A stretch of 64,000 nt of DNA, taken from the NCBI GenBank assembly GCA_027943335.1, contig BSBK01001159.1, forward strand, positions 687,501 through 751,500, written 5' to 3'. The notes below the pieces were generated by a model that ran no database searches, was not told where the DNA came from, and saw nothing but the letters and a program-made list of their open reading frames with translations. Source of the stretch: Chamaecyparis obtusa (lineage: Eukaryota > Streptophyta > Pinopsida > Cupressales > Cupressaceae). The translations under genes were made by a program, and so were the position numbers. Numbering within the stretch: the stretch's first letter is position 1; each line of letters opens with the position of its first letter. This document shows positions 1-11,564 of this stretch, in pieces.

Positions 1-2263
1 TAATCCATGACCTATAACAGTACAGTGTTACTACCTGGAGAAGTGTATCATTTGCTTTCATATTCTTTAAATCATCCTCAGTCAAAAACAAATTCTTGAT
101 GGAGCTCTACTCGAGTATGTCAACAATGTGAACCTCGGATGTGTCCCTGTGCTTTTACTTCCTTAGGAGTTCCAGTCTCCATTTTATTTTATTTGATTTC
201 AAGTTCAACAACTTTTGAAGTAGTAGCATCCTTTCCTTCATCCTTGTCAAACAAAAATCCAAACACTGTCTTCCAAATTTTGATACCTTCTTGTACAACA
301 TCTTCAACCTTGTGTTGAAGAATTAGATAGGCTCTAAGTTTGGGATCAAACTTACCTCTGTATTGCTCAATTATCTGTTTGATGTTGGTAGGGGGTGAGA
401 GTGGACTCAACTTGTGCTAATGTACTCTCCCTTATTTCCTTTTCTATTTGCAGAGCATATTCCCATTTCTGTGCAACCCTGTTGCATAATTCCTTGGGAA
501 TCCTATTTTCAATTTGAATTGGCAGCATCTTGAAAGTGCACAACATTTCAAGAATAGCATCTTCTACTTTCTCTTTATCTCCCATGCTCATGTTCCCAAA
601 TTTTAATCTTTTCAACTCATCCACTACTGCAGAGCTAGTAATCTTATGACATAATTCATCAACAGTGAGTTGTTGTGTACCTTGTTGTGTAACCTTCCCC
701 TTTACTCCTTCATCACTTTCGATTTCTTCATCATCGTCTTGTGCTAGAACAAGTTTCCTTCTCAGTATCTTCATAACCTTAGCCAGCACTACCTTTGCTA
801 GTGCGAGTTTTTGCTTAGCAGATGCAAGAGGCATCTTAGGAGTCTCAGTAGCAGTTCTTCTAGTTCTGGGCCTAAGTGATGGTGTCGATGACACTTTAGG
901 TTTCAACACTCTTTTCTTAGCTGGGGACTCAACAATTACTGGTTTCTTCTCTTTCTCTTCTTCTTCTTCTTCACTACCACTAGTTTTACTCTGTTCATTC
1001 TTCTCCCAATCCTTGGGTCAACTCCAGTGGTGCATCTCTTCTCAGATTCTTTGACATAGTTTTCCATATTTTTCACTATCTTCTTTCTTTTCCTCTCTGT
1101 GGTGGCAGCCAATAATCCCAAAGAGATCTTGGATTTGGCTTTATCAAATGTTCCAAAGTAAGGTGCTTTACTATCAATTTCTTCAACTAGGAGGGTTGTG
1201 ATTGCAGCAGTAGCTTCATCTATGTTAAGTTCATAGGGTAATGGCATTAACCATGAAACCCTAGGTAGGACTGCTTATGGATAAGTAAAATCTGTGTCTA
1301 CCAGAAAACATATATCCTTGCTATATTTTTCAATCAAAGACAGAGGGACTCTAGTCCTATTTCTCATTTCTTTTTAAACTCAATAAAATAGTTATCCATT
1401 ATTCCTTCAAAATCATCTCCAATCTGATTTATAAATTCATTTATTTGAATATTTATTGGTTTCTTCTTGTCCCATGTAACATCTCCATGTGTAGGAAAAC
1501 TCTTCTTGACATAAAAGAACAAACAGATCAGTAAGGAACCGAACTTACACATAGAATTCTTCACCATCTGAATGGAGTTCAAATTCTTAGCAAGTTGAGT
1601 CAGTTGGAGCTTAGCAAGGTCATACGTGTGTCCTTTCTTGATTATCTTCCATGCCTGGTCCACTGCCATATAGGGGACGTTGTCTAACCAACTAGATTGA
1701 TAGAACTTGTGCGAGATGACTCTAATAGCAAAGTCAATTTCCAGATCAACTATGGTGGAAATTATCATTCCTCGTTTGTTCCAAACTATCTGGGTGTTAG
1801 CTTGAATATCTTCCTTACCTGCACATTTCATCATTCTTTTTCCTTCAATTGTAGGGTAACCAATGACTTTATGTATCATTTCCTTTGTAATCTTCACTGG
1901 TCCATCTTCCAGCCATAAATGCATGTGATGTACTCGACTCAAAACAATCTTTATCCATTCCACTTTAAAATTTTGTGGGAAATCTAGGGCATGCACTAAC
2001 CCTCAATCGGCAACAACCTTATGTTTCGGCTTCAACACTTCGTTGACACATAGTTTATCATACGCTTCCCTAATCTTGTAATCACTGATTTCTCCAATTT
2101 TACACATGTAGCAAGACCTTACATCGTTCATTAATAACACATTCTTTGGAATGGAAGATAGGGCTTTGTTTAAATCTCCTTTAATTGCACTCTCTGATAT
2201 TGCCTTGAATACCTTCAGCTTGCAAACTTCATTCCTTACTAATTGCACATTAAAAACTTCCAT
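1..2263 (-). pseudogene. E1 ORF2, unknown conserved retroelement protein (broken, C-terminus off-window)
   Basis: Consecutive minus-strand frames 2263-2003, 1996-1364, 1247-936, 909-367 and 410-189 together make one long protein broken by frameshifts and stops. It has no RT, integrase or protease motif. Recognisable landmarks are IVLSRVHHMHLWLEDGP (near 1930-1900), MIHKVIGYP just after it, and ICFLVDTDF near 1290. E2 has counterparts of each: IILSRIHNGKFWLDDR, LIHEV and ICFLVDIDF, in the same order, so this is a conserved protein and not chance open frame. The C-terminal half is rich in Lys, Glu and Ser and looks disordered or coiled coil. The WLE/D...IT..MIH motif recalls putative plant transposon-protein domains, but I cannot assign a family. 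Function unknown. Confidence 0.7.
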
Positions 2264-2829
2264 CCCTTATTTCTTGATTGGTGCAGATGGAGATGATGCC
2301 ATTTTAAACAATAATTTCCAAAAAAAAATATTTACTTAGCAGAGTACCTTTTTCATCAATAACCCTATAGATAAATTTTGCTGATGGCACGCTCAAAAAG
2401 TTTTCGCCTTTCTTAAAATGGTTTCACAAACTCTAAATTGCTCTCTGAAATCTCAAATAGCCTAGTGAAATAAAATTAATGGCAACTTTCCACTTTATAG
2501 AATCTGAAAAATAGAATTAGGGCCTCATAAATGCTCTGTATAGGTTTTGGTGGTATACAGTTGTCTCGGCAAATTCACAAGCTTAGTCGATATAACCATT
2601 GCGATACAACTCGACATATATAGCATTTTGGCCATAGCAGGTGCTCAGCATACATTGATAGCTTGGTCAAGACACTGATGCTCGGCATCAAAGTGAAATT
2701 CTCTATTTTGCTCAAATATGTCCTAATGCATCTTTATCTATGCAGATATGGACTTTTGCTCAATTCTATGTTAGGAACTAATGAAAAATAAGACTTTGCA
2801 AGAGTCAGTTCCAAACATACCTTCCAAGC
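2264..2829. other. E1 spacer between Gag-like ORF and ORF2
   Basis: 566 bases between the two E1 ORFs with no convincing reading frame. The word CTCGGCA and close variants occur several times (for example near 2564, 2643 and 2680), as they do in the E1 LTR, but no ordered array is present. The equivalent spacer in E2 is 47304-47756. Confidence 0.5.
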
Positions 2830-4176
2830 TTAATTAGAAGAGGTGTGATCACCTGATCCATCGGATTGGGTGATCGTAGATGTGCTAGCTTTGCTTGATT
2901 TTTCTTCTTCTTTCTTCCTCCATGTCTTTTCCATCTGATTCTTCAGTTTCTCACAGATATCTTCATTTTGGTTATTATCATTGCTTGACATGGGTGATCT
3001 ACAATCTTTCTTTAAGTGATCGACCTTATTACATTTGTAACAGATCATGCTTCCATTCATCCAGCTTTTAGATTTTCCTCTAAAATGAGTCTTCATGCAA
3101 TTTTCTCTGATGTGTCCATATTTACCACAATAATGGCAATTATACCAAGTGTTGTAATCCCAATTGTATAAGTTGTGCTTTGTGACTAGCTTGGTTTGTT
3201 CATTTGCTGACCACCTGGGTCTAGATCTACATTCAAATGCTTTGTGCCCATATTTCTGACAATTGAAACAACTTCCTTGAAACTTAGGTGAGGTGGATGA
3301 ATTGCTAGCCTTAGATCTACATTCATGTGCTTGATGTCCATGCTTCTTTTAGTTAAAATAATGTCCATTAAACTTAGGTTTAGAATCAAACTTACCATGT
3401 TTTCTTCTGCATATGTTGGTTTTATGTCCTGGCTTTCCACAGTGATGACATGTGGGCTTGGTGTTCTTTGGTTTAGCAATCTTTTGTTCTCCATTCTTTG
3501 ATGATTCTCCTTCTTCAGTAGATGAATGTTCATTCAGTCCAAGTCCAGATCTATCACTAGATCTTCTAGGTGATCTTAACAGCTCTTCAAAATATTTTGC
3601 AGCTTCATTGGGTTTGTTCATCCTTTCATTGATTTCCTTTTCAGTTCTCAATTCATGTTTCAATTGATCATTTTCAAACCTTAGTTGATTGATTTCCATA
3701 TCTTTCCTACCCAATTCCTTATTAAACAGCAGTAGTTGATTTACCATATCTAGTTGATTATTAGTCAACCTTTGCATGTCACTTTTTCTTTCATCTAGCT
3801 TGATTGCAATTTGTCTTTTGTCTTCTTCAGCCATTGCCTTATCATCTTCATCTTTCTTTTTCTATTCCACTAATTCACAAAGTCTGATAGATTGAATTGC
3901 TTGTTCTCTCTTTAGAGTTCTGATGTCATCATTTAGTATGGTATTTTTCTCCAGTAATTCTTTTATAGCTTTATCACTCTCGGCAGAGTTACCATTGTCA
4001 AATAGTCCAGAGATGTCTTCTTCTTTGTACTGTGGCTCATTTTGTTGAATTGCAATCTCTCTTCTCTCGCTCAAGTATTTCTTCAATTCCCCTCTAGATA
4101 TTTCCCATTGTTGTAATGTCAGTTGTACTTCAATCTTTTGATTCTCTATGATCTTCCCCAGTTTATAAGCTTCCAT
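2830..4176 (-). pseudogene. gag: E1 Gag-like protein: coiled coil plus up to five CCHC zinc knuckles
   Basis: A single minus-strand frame of 449 codons starting at ATG 4176, 52 bases past the primer site. Only two in-frame stops break it, at about 3861-3859 and 3348-3346. The first ~230 residues are Lys/Glu/Gln/Leu-rich and predicted coiled coil by eye. A Ser-rich stretch with SGLGLNEHSS follows, then CCHC knuckles: CHHCGKPGHKTNIC, a degenerate one ending KKHGHQAHEC, CFNCQKYGHKAFEC, CHYCGKYGHIRENC, and CYKCNKVDHLKKDC (Gly replaced by Asp). The knuckles indicate nucleic-acid binding like nucleocapsid. No UBN2 or retrotrans_gag capsid region is visible upstream, so this looks like only the C-terminal half of a SIRE-type copia Gag. 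A stop and a Ser/Thr-rich tail end the ORF. Confidence 0.75.
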
Positions 4177-4227
4177 TTTAAGATCTTTTTCCTCAAGTGG
4201 TTAGACTTCCTTAAGAGAAACCTTGCT

Positions 4228-4239
4228 GCTCTGATACCA
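4228..4239 (-). promoter_or_regulatory. E1 primer-binding site (Met-tRNA type)
   Basis: Minus-strand TGGTATCAGAGC, the classic plant complement to the 3' end of initiator tRNA-Met, separated from the LTR end by two bases. This fixes the strand and the inner LTR boundary of E1. Confidence 0.9.
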
Positions 4240-4241
4240 AT

Positions 4242-5451
4242 TGTTGGAAATATAAGTGGGAAAGTAATACTGAGAGGGGGGGTGAATCAAATATTACCTA
4301 CTTTAACCTTTTCAATCTGATAAAACTTTATGCATGACATAAACAAAACTTGATCATTGTAAGCAACTTAAACATATTAAGCAGCATACATGAAATCACT
4401 CATGACACCATAATTTTGGTAACCCAGAAACCCTTGAAAGGTAAAACTAGGGTGGGGATGACACCCACAAATCTTCACTAATACAGTAATAAGTTTTGCC
4501 TATTAAGACTTACAAAATGTGATCAATTCATGATCTACCCTATGAAAGGTCTACTTTGTTAAAAGCTAAAAGACTTATACAGTCTACCTTATTAAAGGAT
4601 TTATAAACTTACAACAAAGTAAGCACTCGGTAAAGAGATTACATAAAGTCTGTTAAGACTACTCGATTAAGAGATTTACCCTGATACACTGATTAAAATG
4701 TCTCAGTACCTGATCTTTCATTTTGTACTTGTATGCAGATTACAGATCTCCTATTTACTGTATATTAGTGATCTCTTCTATCTGATCTTTCTTGATTATG
4801 TCCTTTCACTACTTAGCTCGGTCACTAAACTCTATTTGAATACTTGACTATTCTGAATATACCTCTCTGTTCATTCTCTCATACACATTTGATCTCAATA
4901 TCTCTTTTTCTCTCTAATTCACACACTTCTCTTGGTTTAGATCTTGACCTTATATAATAACAAAAATGTTTTACGGATTCAAGATATACGGTTTGGATTT
5001 ATTTCTATTGCCGCTTAAGCTATATAATTTTTTGATTGGCTCTAGGTATTACATAGGGATCAATGATTATAAGATGGATGCGTAATTACCTCTACAAACA
5101 AAATACAAAACACCACTATCACCAAAAATGGTTTACCTCGATCATTGTGCCATTTCAAACTTGTATGTCATTCTTGGCTAACTCGGCAAAAGTTATTCCT
5201 GGTACTCGACATTAACTGTACTCGGCATCTGTTAATCTTCTCTGTCACTTGGTAATCATTGTATATGTAACTTAGCAAAAACTATACTTGGCATAATACA
5301 AAGACATAGTGACCATGACTTTACTCGGCAGTACTACTACTCGGTAATTATACAATACATAACTCGGCCTTTACAAAATTACTCGGTTGTAGTGATGACC
5401 GACCATCATTTCCTAGATATATGACTAAGTGTGAAGCACTAATGGTCAACA
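4242..5451 (-). repeat. E1 5' LTR
   Basis: The inner end is set by the primer site. The plus-strand sequence begins TGTTGGAAAT and the best outer end is ...GGTCAACA, giving TGTTG/CAACA inverted tips and 1210 bp. A TATA-like box reads TATATAAGG on the minus strand at 4956-4948. The G-rich tract near 4275, GAGAGGGGGGGTGAATCA, is the antisense of the CACCCCCCTCTCAG motif at the end of the copia LTR at 11485. The outer end is inferred because the second LTR is outside the window. Confidence 0.65.
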
Positions 5452-5469
5452 AAACTATAAATATCTAAA

Positions 5470-5471
<2 letters not shown>

Positions 5472-5509
<38 letters not shown>
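5472..5509. repeat. (TG)n microsatellite
   Basis: About 19 uninterrupted TG units, starting ~20 bases beyond the inferred outer end of the E1 LTR. Likely polymorphic in length. Confidence 0.97.
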
Positions 5510-5510
<1 letters not shown>

Positions 5511-6408
5511 TTCTCGATAATAGGTTATTTTATTATTCTAATCAGGAAAGAATCTGGCCCAAGCTAGGGATGACTACATTTAGGGATCATATCCCAAAAA
5601 TAGGTCTAAAATAGAAAGCTCCTAAGAAACAATAATCATTATCAATATTATGTCTTTTCTCCTCTCTTCTTTTGAGAACAAAGAATCATATCAAAGGAAT
5701 AATTTGTTTTTTCCCTTTTTTGCCTTTCATAGTTTCCCATCCATCCTCCACCATGGCTGCCTCATTTTTCCATTTCAATGGATTTTCCTCCAATCCAATT
5801 CCACCTGCCAAGCTATTATTTTAATGTTGAACTTGAATTTCATCCAAGTGTACATCCTCCTTTTCTTGGGACCCTATCAGTCTTTTCTTTCTCTTCCTTC
5901 ATATGTGGCAGCAACCTTCTTGCATGTCTCCACCTTTTCATTGTCATCCATGCAAAACTTAACACTGGCCATAACATGAGAAGCATCCGAACTCTTATCC
6001 TCACATTTATGTTGTGAAGCCTCTCCATTTTGATGTAGGAGCATCTTGGGTTCTTGGCAATCTTGCATCACCCAAAAACATTTCCTTTAAGTTTTGTTCC
6101 TATTTTTCAATTTTCTTGGTTTTGGTGGCATTTGTTTGTTTTGGATCATTTTCTACTACGAACATCAAGGAACCTTCTAGACAACATGTTTTACTCATGT
6201 CTCAGTTTGCACCTCAATCGAAGTCTTCATTGAGGAGTTATCTTGGATACAAGTTCAAGCCAGTGTGTTCATGTTATAACGATCAATGGGGCTTTCTAAT
6301 ATTGTGAAGTAATTTTTTGATTAGTGAATCTTGGTAACTCATATTCCAAACATTCTTAGATCTTTTTCCAATGTCATTCTTGGATCAGTCATCATTTCCA
6401 CATCTTAG
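5510..6408. other. No recognised gene between E1 and the gypsy element
   Basis: AT-rich sequence with short overlapping open frames on both strands (for example 5650-5979 and 6014-6307 plus) that share no recognisable motif. It may include decayed repeat or part of a longer gypsy LTR, whose start is not certain. Confidence 0.4.
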
Positions 6409-6809
6409 TGTTGAGATATTATGATTTGGGTCCTCACCTATATTTATGTATTATATTTTTTATTCTTTGTAATTGTCTTGGCTGACATGTGTTATAAAGC
6501 TCTATATATTGAGGCTCATGATCTTTGTTAGGGATCCTTTTAGGAGGAATGAGCCTTGGAGGTTAGTAGTAGGATTTTAGTCTACAATTTTGTTGTAATT
6601 AGGAATGTGCATTAAAATCTTGTAATCTACATTTTGCAGGCTGATGTGATGTAAATTATTATTCTAAGATAATGTGCAGCTTTGAATGTGTGTGTTTGTT
6701 GTTCCTCATTGATTCGTTTAAGATCTAGAATTGATCATTTCCACTATGTTGACTCTCGATGCAAGGATTTATAAGACTCTAGGAGTTCCCATTATCCTTG
6801 ACTACATCA
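6409..6809 (+). repeat. Probable 5' LTR of the gypsy element
   Basis: Ends ...CTACATCA two bases before a Met-tRNA-type primer site. TGTTGAGATATT at 6409 is a plausible start, giving ~400 bp, usual for chromoviruses. TATA-like words (TTATAAAG, TATATATT) lie around 6490-6510. No second LTR exists to confirm the start. Confidence 0.5.
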
Positions 6810-6811
6810 GG

Positions 6812-6823
6812 TGGTATCAGAGT
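6812..6823 (+). promoter_or_regulatory. Gypsy primer-binding site
   Basis: TGGTATCAGAGT, an 11 of 12 match to the plant initiator Met-tRNA primer complement, just before the gag leader. Confidence 0.8.
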
Positions 6824-6950
6824 GAGGCTTTACAACCTAGGGTTTTCTTGTGGGTGGTAGAAGAGAGGATCTGAACTACAGATGTTGAAGATTATGAAGA
6901 TAGATAGAAGAAATACTAGAGGAGGATAAAGGAATGTAGATCTAGTTGTC

Positions 6951-9178
6951 ATGGATATGTTGAGACAAATTGTTGCTAGATTGGAAGTGGTAGATGTAAT
7001 ACCCCAAAAATGGGATTCAATGCCATTAACCTCCTATATCAACAAATCGATCAAAATCGACCCTAAAGTCCTAATCAAAGGCACATCTTCACATCCAGCT
7101 ATCAAAACTCTAATTGATTTTATCATAAATCTGCATCGGGGAATATTCTTAAATATTCCTAATTCATCTTAATTGTCTCTAATTAAATATTATTTGGGGA
7201 TAAATGATATTATGTTATTTATCCTAAGTGTGATTAATTGAATATGTTAATTATTTAATTAATTAAACTTCATTAAGCCACTTAATCACTTTAATTAGAT
7301 TTAATTAGTTTATTCTTAATTAATATTATTTATTTGACAATTAATCAAAAACTCTAAAATAATTGATTGAATAGTTATTTAATTGATTAATTTAAATTGT
7401 CAATTAATAATATGATTTTGAATAAAATTTGATTTAATAATTGATTAACCCACAAATCAGTTATTTAATTAATCAAATGGGTTGAGAATATAACACATGG
7501 AAATTAAATAAATCAAAATTGAGTATTTATCTACACACAAATTAGAAGGTTCAGTTAACTAGAAATCAACTTTTTGACTCATTCTGTTAAGTTTCTAACT
7601 CAACAATTGATTGTGAGTCATAAAGCTAATTTGCATGATCTCAAATCTTGATTGTGAGTCATAAAGTTGATTTGCATGATTAGAGAAAGTTAACTATTTT
7701 TAATTCCCTGATTACTTGCCAATCAATTTGAGTCAATCAAGGAGTGATTTTTGGCTTTTCCATGAGTTATCAGATTCAGGTTATTTCTATATAAACGATC
7801 ATTTGTTCTTCACAAAGCATGTGCAATCTTGAGAATAACAATGTATACTGTCGAGTTCTTGATTGATTGTGCATCCATTGAGATCATTTCTATTTATGTT
7901 TTCTTAGTTTTGCATTCTTAGTTTGATTTCATTATTATCAAGTTTTTAGATCATTTCATATAGCTTAATCATTATTATTGCATTGAAAAACTACAAAAAT
8001 ATAGCTTAGATCTTGTATTCATTTCAATCATTTTTAGAGTTCAAATCCTTCATCTAGACATTGCATTTTCACTTGTTTCAGTCATAATATGAGAATATTA
8101 TACTCACGTCTCTTAGAAGGCAGTAGATCACCTGGTTTATGATATATTCATTGATTATTTGCTTGTTTATCATTTATCTGTAATGTTCTACTGAACTATT
8201 GCGTCTTCTTAGCAAGTACAATTTTCACACACAGTAGAAACAACTCAAAGGAGAGGGAAACACATTGAAGATGCAAGTGATAAAGAAGGAAATGAATAGA
8301 ATTAGGATAGGGAAGGAGAAAACCTTGATGATAAACTAGAGTTAAATCAAGAGGAATAAAGGTTTATTAGAGCCTTGACCAATGTGAACAAGAGGTCTTA
8401 TTTCAATCCACCAGACTATCATGGCAACTTGGATTATGATGAATTAATATATTTTATATCATAGATGGACAAATACTTTGAACTTCAAGGAAATCATGAG
8501 GAAAAGAAGGTAAAATATGCTTGTGCCAGGTTGAAAGGGCATGCATCCTTATGGTGGGAACATTTGCAAATAGATTGACAGAGAAGAGACAAAGATAAGA
8601 TAAAATCTTGGGATAGGATGGTGAGTAAATTAAAGGCTAAGTTATTGACTAGGGACTATCAAGTGAATCTATTTTAGAGGCTTCATAATTTGAAGAAAAA
8701 GGACTTAACTGTTAAGAGTTATACCAAGGAGTTTTACAAGATGAACATTAGATTTTGACATGTAGATGACAAAGCTAAGAAAGTTAATCACTACCTTAAT
8801 GGTTTAATGGTTTCAATATAGGATGAAATTAGTTTGATATGGATTAAAATTATGGAAGACTCTTATAAGTGGGCCTTGAAGGATGAAGACACGTTTAACT
8901 GAAGGCATGAATAGAGACAAAGAGGTAGAGGAGGAATATTTTAGAGAGGCTGGTCTAGTGCTAATGTTGGAGGAGGTAGATATTATGAAGATCATGACAA
9001 GAGTGGCTTAGAAGATAAGGATAATGACTTCTATTGGAGGAATGATAGGAGTTCCTATCATAATGAAGGATAAAATAGTGGGGATAAAAGGAAGTTTAGT
9101 GGTACTTGTTTTAAATATGGAAAAGTGGGACATTGAGCCTTTGAATGTAAAAGAAGAAACTCTAAAAGGAAATAAGAG
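6951..9178 (+). pseudogene. gag: Gypsy gag (interrupted and decayed)
   Basis: The candidate N-terminus MDMLRQIVARLEVV starts at 6951 and is interrupted at 6995 by a solo LTR; coding resumes at 8234. Conserved retrotrans_gag landmarks are SYFNPPDYHGNLDYDELI (near 8400), DKYFELQGNHEEKKVKYA, then RLKGHASLWWEHLQ (near 8530). A CCHC-like knuckle near 9106-9150 reads CFKYGKVGH..AFEC, with Tyr replacing the second Cys and a stop inside it. The product would be the structural Gag of a chromovirus. Stops occur throughout, so it is not functional. Confidence 0.8.
6995..8233 (+). repeat. Solo LTR of the X family inside gypsy gag
   Basis: Starts TGTAATACCCCAAAAATGGG like both X LTRs (13472, 23564) and ends ...TTTTCACACACA, matching their ends. 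It is flanked by a perfect 5-bp duplication GTAGA at 6990-6994 and 8234-8238. Length is 1239 bp versus 1245 and 1211 for the X LTRs, but it is clearly diverged from them, so it is a separate and probably older insertion. A TATA box TATATAAA lies at 7788-7795. No internal sequence remains, as expected after LTR-LTR recombination. Confidence 0.92.
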
Positions 9179-9299
9179 AGTAGTAGGTGAATAGCCTTCG
9201 CAAATGAGGAATCCACCATATTAGTGAAAAAAAATCAAGAAGAGGATGGAGCAGCCTTGATAACTCAGAGAGTTCTTTACGAAGGAAAGAAAGAGGAGG

Positions 9300-10015
9300 A
9301 ACTGTTGTAGAGGAAGAATTTATTCTAAACCAAATGTAGAATACAAGATAAGGTATGCAATGTTGTCATAGACAGTGGCAGTTTATATAATCTTTCCTCC
9401 TAGGAGTTGGTTGAAAAATTGAAGTTGTAGAGGTTGGAGCATCCTAAAACCTATCAAACTGCATGGATTCAAGATGAACACAAAGTATTGGTAAGAGAAT
9501 GATGCCTAGTTAAATTCAAGACTAGGAAGTATCATGATGAAGTTTTGTGTGATGGTATGTCGATGGATGTGTGTCATATCTTGTTGGGTAGGCCTTGGCA
9601 ATATGATAGGAAAGCTATGCATGATGGTAGGAAGAATGTGTACACTATTTTTGCTAATGGAATGAAAAAAAAAATTGTTACCTTTGGAGGAACCCCTTAA
9701 GAGTCAAGTGTGTACCAATGCAAGAATTTATTTAGTGGATGTCAAGAAGTTCTTGGATTGCATGAGGCATGAAAATATATGTTATTATTTGGTACCTAGG
9801 AAGTCTAAGGAAAATGTATCTATAGAAGAACACCCTGAGGAAATCATTGGATTGTTGAATGAGTATGTAGACATCATATTAGATAACGTACCTTATGGGT
9901 TATCATAGATAAGAAGTATTAGTCATTGTATGGACTTGATATCGAAAGCTAGTTTGCCTAAAAAAGTAGCATATTGGATGACATTAGCAAAAAATGAAGA
10001 TCTCAATATGAAAGT
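9300..10015 (+). pseudogene. pol: Gypsy protease and protease-RT linker
   Basis: Codes for an aspartic protease with the active-site triad in VIDSGS (near 9367), followed by LLGRPWQYDRKAMHDGRKN (near 9580), a linker typical of plant chromoviruses. Then come EEIIGLLNEYVDIILDNVP and SISHCMDLI, the segment just before RT. Several stops interrupt it. The frame is cut at 10015 by the copia insertion and continues at 29095. Confidence 0.82.
10011..10015 (+). repeat. Target-site duplication of the copia element, left copy
   Basis: GAAAG immediately before the copia 5' LTR; the identical GAAAG follows the 3' LTR at 29090-29094. Joining the two sides over one copy restores the gypsy RT order. Confidence 0.95.
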
Positions 10016-11499
10016 GATGAACTACAACTGATTTAGAACCTGATTGAAAGAACTGTGATTTAAGATCACTAAGCAGATTGATTAGATATGTAATATGATT
10101 AAATCAGTATTATGTTGTCATTGATGTCAACTAGTTTGATAGCATTTATCTTGTAAGTTACTATACCGATACATTTGTAGTGAAGGAGTGAAAGAGATGA
10201 AGAACATAAATATCTACATGAGGAAGATGGATATGACAGATGAGGATAAGGAATACATTGAGTAACTTTTTTATGAGTCTAAGACTTCATGTTATTGACT
10301 TGATTATGTTTCATTCATCTATGATGAGGAAAAGAGCTGAAAGACACAAAGCAGTGTTGTCAGTTGATGAAGCATTTTAGTATACACCAACGGAGTATAG
10401 TGTATACCAAGCACAGTGTTAACCGAGCTTGTGTTCACTGATGCATTTCTTTGTTAACCGAGAAGAATAGAATGAACTAAATGATTAGTTTAGATGATAA
10501 GATTGATGAGCTGGCAAGTGTATGAATTCGAGGTAACAGATAAAGTTTGTTACACAGATCGACGGCTGACAAAATTCATGAAAGATCTAAAGGATGAGAA
10601 TCAAATGTGTTATTGACACAAGTGCCAAGGTATGTTTAAGAGGCAAAATCAACAAATATGATTAAGCAGCAAAATCTAAGGGAGCAGAAGAAAATGATTT
10701 ACATGTCTATATAAGAGACTGAAGATTTCACAATGAGTGTGATGTCGAAAGAGAAGGAAACTGTAGAATCATCGCATGAACAAGTTTTCATGCATTCTAA
10801 TCATACTAGTTAAGGAGAACCCTACTACAGAGCATTACTGAGTGACAGAGACTGGTTACCGACGGACAGTAAGTTGAACAATGTTTGAAACAGAATTGAT
10901 TTATTGATCAGAAAGATTTGTATGAGCTGAACATTGATCTATAATTTGCAATTGAAGTTGTATTAAGTTAGATCACCAACTATTACATATTTAACCATTG
11001 TACACAGTCAAATCTCTTAACCGAGTGGACTAAGAAAGTCTTATTATGTATCATTCATAGAATGAGCATTGTTATCCTATCAACCCCAGAGTGACTGTTG
11101 GTTGGATGATAACGGTTGGTCTTAAATCCTCTAACAAAGTCACACCTAATAGTGTGTTTGTAACCTTTAACAGGGTTGGGTCTTCACTGACCTCACTTTA
11201 GAAGAGTGAATATTTTAGGTTATAGGTCCCAGGTGGTTTTTCCCTTCACAGGGTTTCCACGTTAAATCTCGTGTGTTATGTGTTGATTGTGATATTTGTT
11301 TTGATGTCATATTTACATGTTGCATATTTGATTTGATCGGTAATTGCTATAATTTTTAGACTGGTAATCGGTAAATGCACAGACAGTAAAAATATTTTAA
11401 TTTACCGAGTAGCAAAAATTGAAGTATTTATTTTTGGATTATACATTTTGTATTGGGACAGTGATTAACTAATTCACCCCCCTCTCAGTTATTCTAACA
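10016..11499 (+). repeat. Copia 5' LTR
   Basis: Begins TGATGAACTACAACT and ends CTCTCAGTTATTCTAACA. The TATA box TATATAAG is at 10708-10715, placing the transcription start in the following tens of bases. The pyrimidine-rich tail ending in CACCCCCCTCTCAG recurs in several LTRs of this window. Confidence 0.95.
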
Positions 11500-11501
11500 A
11501 T

Positions 11502-11513
11502 TGGTATCAAAGC
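11502..11513 (+). promoter_or_regulatory. Copia primer-binding site
   Basis: TGGTATCAAAGC, one change from the initiator Met-tRNA complement TGGTATCAGAGC, two bases after the LTR. Confidence 0.9.
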
Positions 11514-11564
11514 GTTGGTTGCTTTGAACAGATTTTTAAGGACTTCAGTAAAAAAGATCTCAAA

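Larger units (their letters stand above)
1..5451 (-). mobile_element. Element E1: non-autonomous LTR retrotransposon (partial)
   Basis: Read on the minus strand the order is LTR (5451-4242), a Met-tRNA-type primer site (4239-4228), a Gag-like ORF (4176-2830) and a long second ORF (2263 to beyond the window edge). No protease, integrase, RT or RNase H motif is visible anywhere, so the element looks non-autonomous. The same two-ORF layout recurs in element E2 at 41426-50219, which has both LTRs. The 3' LTR of E1 would lie left of the window. Both ORFs carry stops and frameshifts, so this copy is dead. Confidence 0.8.

Noticed and set aside
5650..6307. Hydrophobic-looking plus-strand ORFs as possible membrane proteins
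   Set aside because: They overlap in several frames, come from T-rich sequence, and match no family.
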